Shown piece after piece: positions 7,684-10,289 of a stretch of 10,289 bases of DNA. A program made the position numbers and the translations under genes. Origin of the DNA: Planctomycetota bacterium (lineage in GTDB: Bacteria > Planctomycetota > UBA1135 > GCA-002686595); contig WTJQ01000288.1 in assembly GCA_011524785.1 (NCBI GenBank), positions 1 through 10,289 of the forward strand, written 5' to 3'. The notes beneath the pieces were generated by a model. It was given only the letters and a program-made list of their open reading frames with translations, made no database searches and was not told where the DNA came from. Within the stretch, counting starts at the first letter, position 1. Each line of letters opens with the position of its first letter.

Positions 7684-7731
7684 CGGCCCTCGAGGTCGCC
7701 CGGATCCAGGGCTCCGGCTGGATCAGGGCCG
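7684..7731 (+). terminator. Two-stem inverted repeat downstream of aroK, possible terminator
   Basis: Two perfect 7-bp stems are nested. The outer arms are CGGCCCT (7684-7690) and AGGGCCG (7725-7731). The inner arms are GATCCAG (7703-7709) and CTGGATC (7718-7724), with an 8-nt loop. The right arms abut, so the stems could stack, with a 12-nt bulge on the left strand. It starts 26 nt after the aroK stop. No T-tract follows, so it is not a classical intrinsic terminator. It could end the aroDE-aroK transcript, stabilise its 3' end, or be a regulatory structure upstream of the next gene. Confidence 0.4.
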
Positions 7732-7787
7732 TCCCTCCTGCCGATGAAACTCCTGAGAACGCGCGCAGCCGGTCGCTGCGAGCGGAC

Positions 7788-7793
7788 TAGGAT
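7788..7793 (+). promoter_or_regulatory. Putative -10 element of the HEAT-type gene (TAGGAT)
   Basis: TAGGAT ends 4 nt before ATG 7798 and 10 nt before the in-frame ATG 7804. The latter distance resembles those before eno (10 nt) and aroDE (9 nt). If this is the promoter, transcription would begin near 7799-7800 and ATG 7804 (residue 3 of the annotated protein) would be the real start. No clear -35 is visible. Confidence 0.35.
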
Positions 7794-7797
7794 CCGC

Positions 7798-10289
7798 ATG
7801 ACGATGCCTCGAGCCCGCAGGAATGGACGCCAACGCCCGGGAACGGGTCCGGCTGCCCTCCTGCCTGGGCTCCTCGCGCTCCTCGGAACGGCCCACGGGG
7901 CCCTCGCCCAGCCCGGCTCCGGGCCCTGGGGCGGCTGGGCGGCAGCCCTGCCGCGGTTCGAGCTGGCCCTACCCGCGCTGAGAGCCCAGCAGTCGCCGGC
8001 CCGTCCGGTGGCGGCGATCCTCCAGGGCCTCGCGCCCGCGGGGGTCGAGGACCCGCTGGTGGCCCTCGTCCGCCTGGATCCCGCCGCCCTGGCCGAGCGC
8101 CTGCCGACCCTCCTCGAGGATCGGCCGGGGCTCGCCCTCAACGCGCTCCTGTGGCGCGCAGGCAGCTCCGTCCCGAGCGGCCTGGGCTCTGCACGCACTG
8201 CGCGCCGCGGCGAGCAGCGCACCGCGTTCCTGGACCTGCTCGGCTCCGAGCTGGCGGGCTCCCCGGCTCGGCGCGCCCGCGTCCTCGTCCACCTGACCGA
8301 GCTCGTGCGCTCGTCCCGCTCGGCCGTGGCCCTGCGCTGCGCCGGCTTGCGCTGCGCTGCCGAGCTCGAGCTCTACGAGCTGACCTGGCTCCTCGAGGCC
8401 GCGCTGACGGACGGCGACGAGCAGGTGCGCTTCGTCGCCAGCCAGGCGCTGGCGAGCCTCTACGGCCGTCGCTTCGCCACGCCCGAGCGCTGGTCGGAGT
8501 TCCTTGGCGAGGTCCCCCGGGCCCTCGCGCCCGTGCTGGCCGAGCAGCTCCGCGCCCTGGAGGAGGAGCGCCGTCAGCTCTACACGGAGCTCCTCGCTGG
8601 GGAGCCGGCGCGCGCGATCGGCATCCTCGAGGCGGGCGAGCCCGACCCCGTCGTCCGCCGCGAGGCGGCGCGCCAGCTGAAGGCGGCCGTCATCGCTCAG
8701 GACCTCGACCTGGCGCAGGCCTTCGAGGCCCTGCGCTACGCCGCCGAGCGCGAGCTGGACGAGGTCACCTTCGCGGCGCTCCTCGGATCCGCGGTCGACC
8801 TCGCCCTGATCACCGAGGGCGACGCCGCCGAGCCGGCCGCCCTCATCCAGCTCGCGAAGGTCGTCGCGGACGCCGGCCGCACCGAGCTGTTCGGTCCTCT
8901 GCTGCGCGTGATGCCGCGCCTCGCCGCCGGCGGCTCGGGAGGCGGGATGCTGCAGGCGACGCGCCTCCTCACCGGCGTCCTCGGGATGGCCCCGGCCAGG
9001 GATCGCGATCGCTGTGAGCGCGCCCTCCAGGACTGGAAGCTGGCAGCCGACGCCGCCCCCGGCTCGATCAGCGACGGCCTCGCCGCGAGCGTGGGTCGGC
9101 AGGTCCTGCCCCTGCTGGCGGATGCCGAGGCCGAGAGCGCCCTCGCCACGGCCGCCGCGGCCGTGGCGCCTCTCGTCCTGCGCGGTCAGGAGCTGATGGA
9201 GTTCCTCGCCTCGCCGGCGGCCAGCCCGGAGCTCCTCGCCCAGCTGTGCGGCGTGGTCCCTGCTGCGCTCGCCACTGCCGACGACGCTGGAGCCGGCCAG
9301 CTGCTCGCAGCGATCCAGCGTCTCGCCGCCCATCCTGAGGCGCGCGTACGCCGCGCCGCGATCGGCGCCCTGCTCGCCGAGCAGTCGGCGCCCGCGCTCA
9401 CCCGCTTCGAGCAGCAGCCGGGCCTCGTGCTCGACGCGGCCCTCGCGCGGCTCGCGGTGGAGGAGGATGCCGCGGCCCGCGCTGCGCTCATCCAGCTCCT
9501 CGGGCGCCTGCCCTCGGCGGAACACCTCGGGCGCCTCACCAGCGACCCTGCGCTCGCGTCCCTGCGCGATCCTCAGCGTGTCCCCGCAGCTGCCCTCGAG
9601 GCCAGCCTCCGCGGGCTCGCTGGCGAGGACGCGCGTGCGCTCCTCACGGCAGCCGAGTGGGTCGCGTCCGGAGGCGAGGGGCAGGCCGCCCTCCAGCTCC
9701 TCGCGGCGCTGCCGGCGGGGCAGCTCGAGGCGCTCCAGCCCGCGGATCACGTGCGCGCGCTCGTCCTGGCCCACGGGCTGCGGCGGACGCGCGGGCGCGG
9801 TGCCCTGACCCCGGCGCTGCGGGCGCGCCTGCTCGACGTGCACGAGCCGGCGGCCGGAGCGGAGTGGCTCGCGAGCCTCCCGGGCAGCCACCTCCATGCG
9901 CTCCTCCTCGGAGCCGAGCTCACGGACGCCACCTCGGCGCGGCCGGACCCCGACGGAGCCCTCGCGGCCAGCGTGCTCGAGGGGTTCGCGCGTGCCGCGG
10001 CCGCGGCGGCGAACGAGACCGAGCCGAGCCTGGCCGAGGTCGAGCGCGATCGCTTCCGGTTCCTCGATCGCGTGGGGCGCCCTGGACCGGCGGCCGCTGC
10101 ACTGGTCGCGCTGGTGGAGCGTCTGGCGCCATCGCTGGGACCGCTGACCTCCGAGGACCTGCGCGAGGGCGCTCAGCGCGTGGCCGCGCACCTGCCGGAC
10201 GCCGCGCCCGAGGCTCGGGCCGCGACGGCGTTCCGCCTGCTCGAGCGCATCGTGGAGGCCGAGGCCTGGGGCGGCCTCCCCGCCGAGAG
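7798..10289 (+). CDS. Exported alpha-helical (HEAT-like) repeat protein, 3' end missing
   Basis: A single open frame runs from 7798 through the right edge: 830 codons without a stop, so the C-terminus is outside the window. The N-terminus looks like a signal peptide: a basic region (RARRNGRQR, 5-13), a hydrophobic core (AALLPGLLALLG, 19-30), and ALA-Q at 35-38 as a likely cleavage site after residue 37. The rest is extremely Ala/Leu/Glu/Arg-rich and predicted helical. Short stretches fit the HEAT pattern (acidic turn, VR, then AA-x-x-L): DGDEQVRFVASQALASL (205-221), DPVVRREAARQL (283-294) and HPEARVRRAAIGALLAEQ (512-529). A charged segment around 245-262 could be coiled coil. No enzymatic motif, transmembrane anchor or cysteine-rich domain is seen; function is unknown, perhaps a periplasmic scaffold. 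Alternative in-frame starts are ATG 7804 and ATG 7744 (18 residues longer, with an unusually long basic N-region and no ribosome binding site). Confidence 0.8.
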   Translation, partial: MTMPRARRNGRQRPGTGPAALLPGLLALLGTAHGALAQPGSGPWGGWAAALPRFELALPALRAQQSPARPVAAILQGLAPAGVEDPLVALVRLDPAALAERLPTLLEDRPGLALNALLWRAGSSVPSGLGSARTARRGEQRTAFLDLLGSELAGSPARRARVLVHLTELVRSSRSAVALRCAGLRCAAELELYELTWLLEAALTDGDEQVRFVASQALASLYGRRFATPERWSEFLGEVPRALAPVLAEQLRALEEERRQLYTELLAGEPARAIGILEAGEPDPVVRREAARQLKAAVIAQDLDLAQAFEALRYAAERELDEVTFAALLGSAVDLALITEGDAAEPAALIQLAKVVADAGRTELFGPLLRVMPRLAAGGSGGGMLQATRLLTGVLGMAPARDRDRCERALQDWKLAADAAPGSISDGLAASVGRQVLPLLADAEAESALATAAAAVAPLVLRGQELMEFLASPAASPELLAQLCGVVPAALATADDAGAGQLLAAIQRLAAHPEARVRRAAIGALLAEQSAPALTRFEQQPGLVLDAALARLAVEEDAAARAALIQLLGRLPSAEHLGRLTSDPALASLRDPQRVPAAALEASLRGLAGEDARALLTAAEWVASGGEGQAALQLLAALPAGQLEALQPADHVRALVLAHGLRRTRGRGALTPALRARLLDVHEPAAGAEWLASLPGSHLHALLLGAELTDATSARPDPDGALAASVLEGFARAAAAAANETEPSLAEVERDRFRFLDRVGRPGPAAAALVALVERLAPSLGPLTSEDLREGAQRVAAHLPDAAPEARAATAFRLLERIVEAEAWGGLPAE

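Noticed and set aside
4881..8222. Very long minus-strand open frame (1113 codons) antisense to the DUF2520 gene, aroDE and aroK
   Set aside because: It runs antisense to three clearly conserved enzymes. Its translation is Arg/Ala/Gly/Pro-rich with no recognisable motif, as expected for a shadow frame in GC-rich DNA.
7969..10191. Minus-strand open frame of 740 codons opposite the HEAT-type gene
   Set aside because: The plus strand has a signal peptide, HEAT-like units and uninterrupted coding from a plausible start to the window edge. The minus frame is low-complexity Arg/Glu/Gly/Ala-rich sequence with no motif.

Overview
This is a very GC-rich window (by eye clearly above 65 %; not computed) that is almost entirely coding and mostly housekeeping. 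It holds eight complete genes and one gene cut by the right edge. The best taxonomic clue is a bifunctional dehydroquinase-shikimate dehydrogenase (AroDE). Such fusions are known from Planctomycetota, Chlamydiae and plants. Combined with the GC content, GTG/TTG starts and a large exported HEAT-type protein, a GC-rich planctomycete-like bacterium is my favoured reading, at moderate confidence.

Layout. Enolase (eno) lies on the minus strand at 8-1312. A divergent intergenic region of about 200 bp (1313-1511) separates it from a plus-strand operon: pssA (phosphatidylserine synthase), folK (folate), panC (pantothenate) and ispE (isoprenoid precursors), 1512-4656. pssA/folK and folK/panC overlap by 4 bp, and ispE follows after 3 bp. 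A Rossmann/DUF2520 oxidoreductase-like gene (4725-5549) comes next, then aroDE-aroK (5562-7657), again with a 4-bp overlap; this pair supplies steps 3, 4 and 5 of the shikimate pathway. A 140-bp gap contains a two-part inverted repeat. The rest of the window (7798 to the edge) is one open frame for a signal-peptide-bearing alpha-helical repeat protein of unknown role.

The genes share a theme of central and cofactor biosynthesis. Enolase makes phosphoenolpyruvate, a precursor of the shikimate pathway. AroDE and AroK carry that pathway to shikimate-3-phosphate. FolK, PanC and IspE serve folate, pantothenate/CoA and isoprenoids, and PssA serves membrane phospholipid. The DUF2520 protein might be a ketopantoate reductase given nearby panC, but this is inference.

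The most notable non-coding pattern is a TANNNT (-10-like) hexamer just upstream of every gene that begins a transcription unit (eno, pssA, DUF2520, aroDE, the HEAT-type gene). No such hexamer precedes the operon-internal genes. In four of the five cases it sits only 4-10 nt from the start codon, which suggests leaderless or near-leaderless mRNAs. I saw no mobile element, CRISPR array, tRNA, rRNA or clearly unprecedented system.
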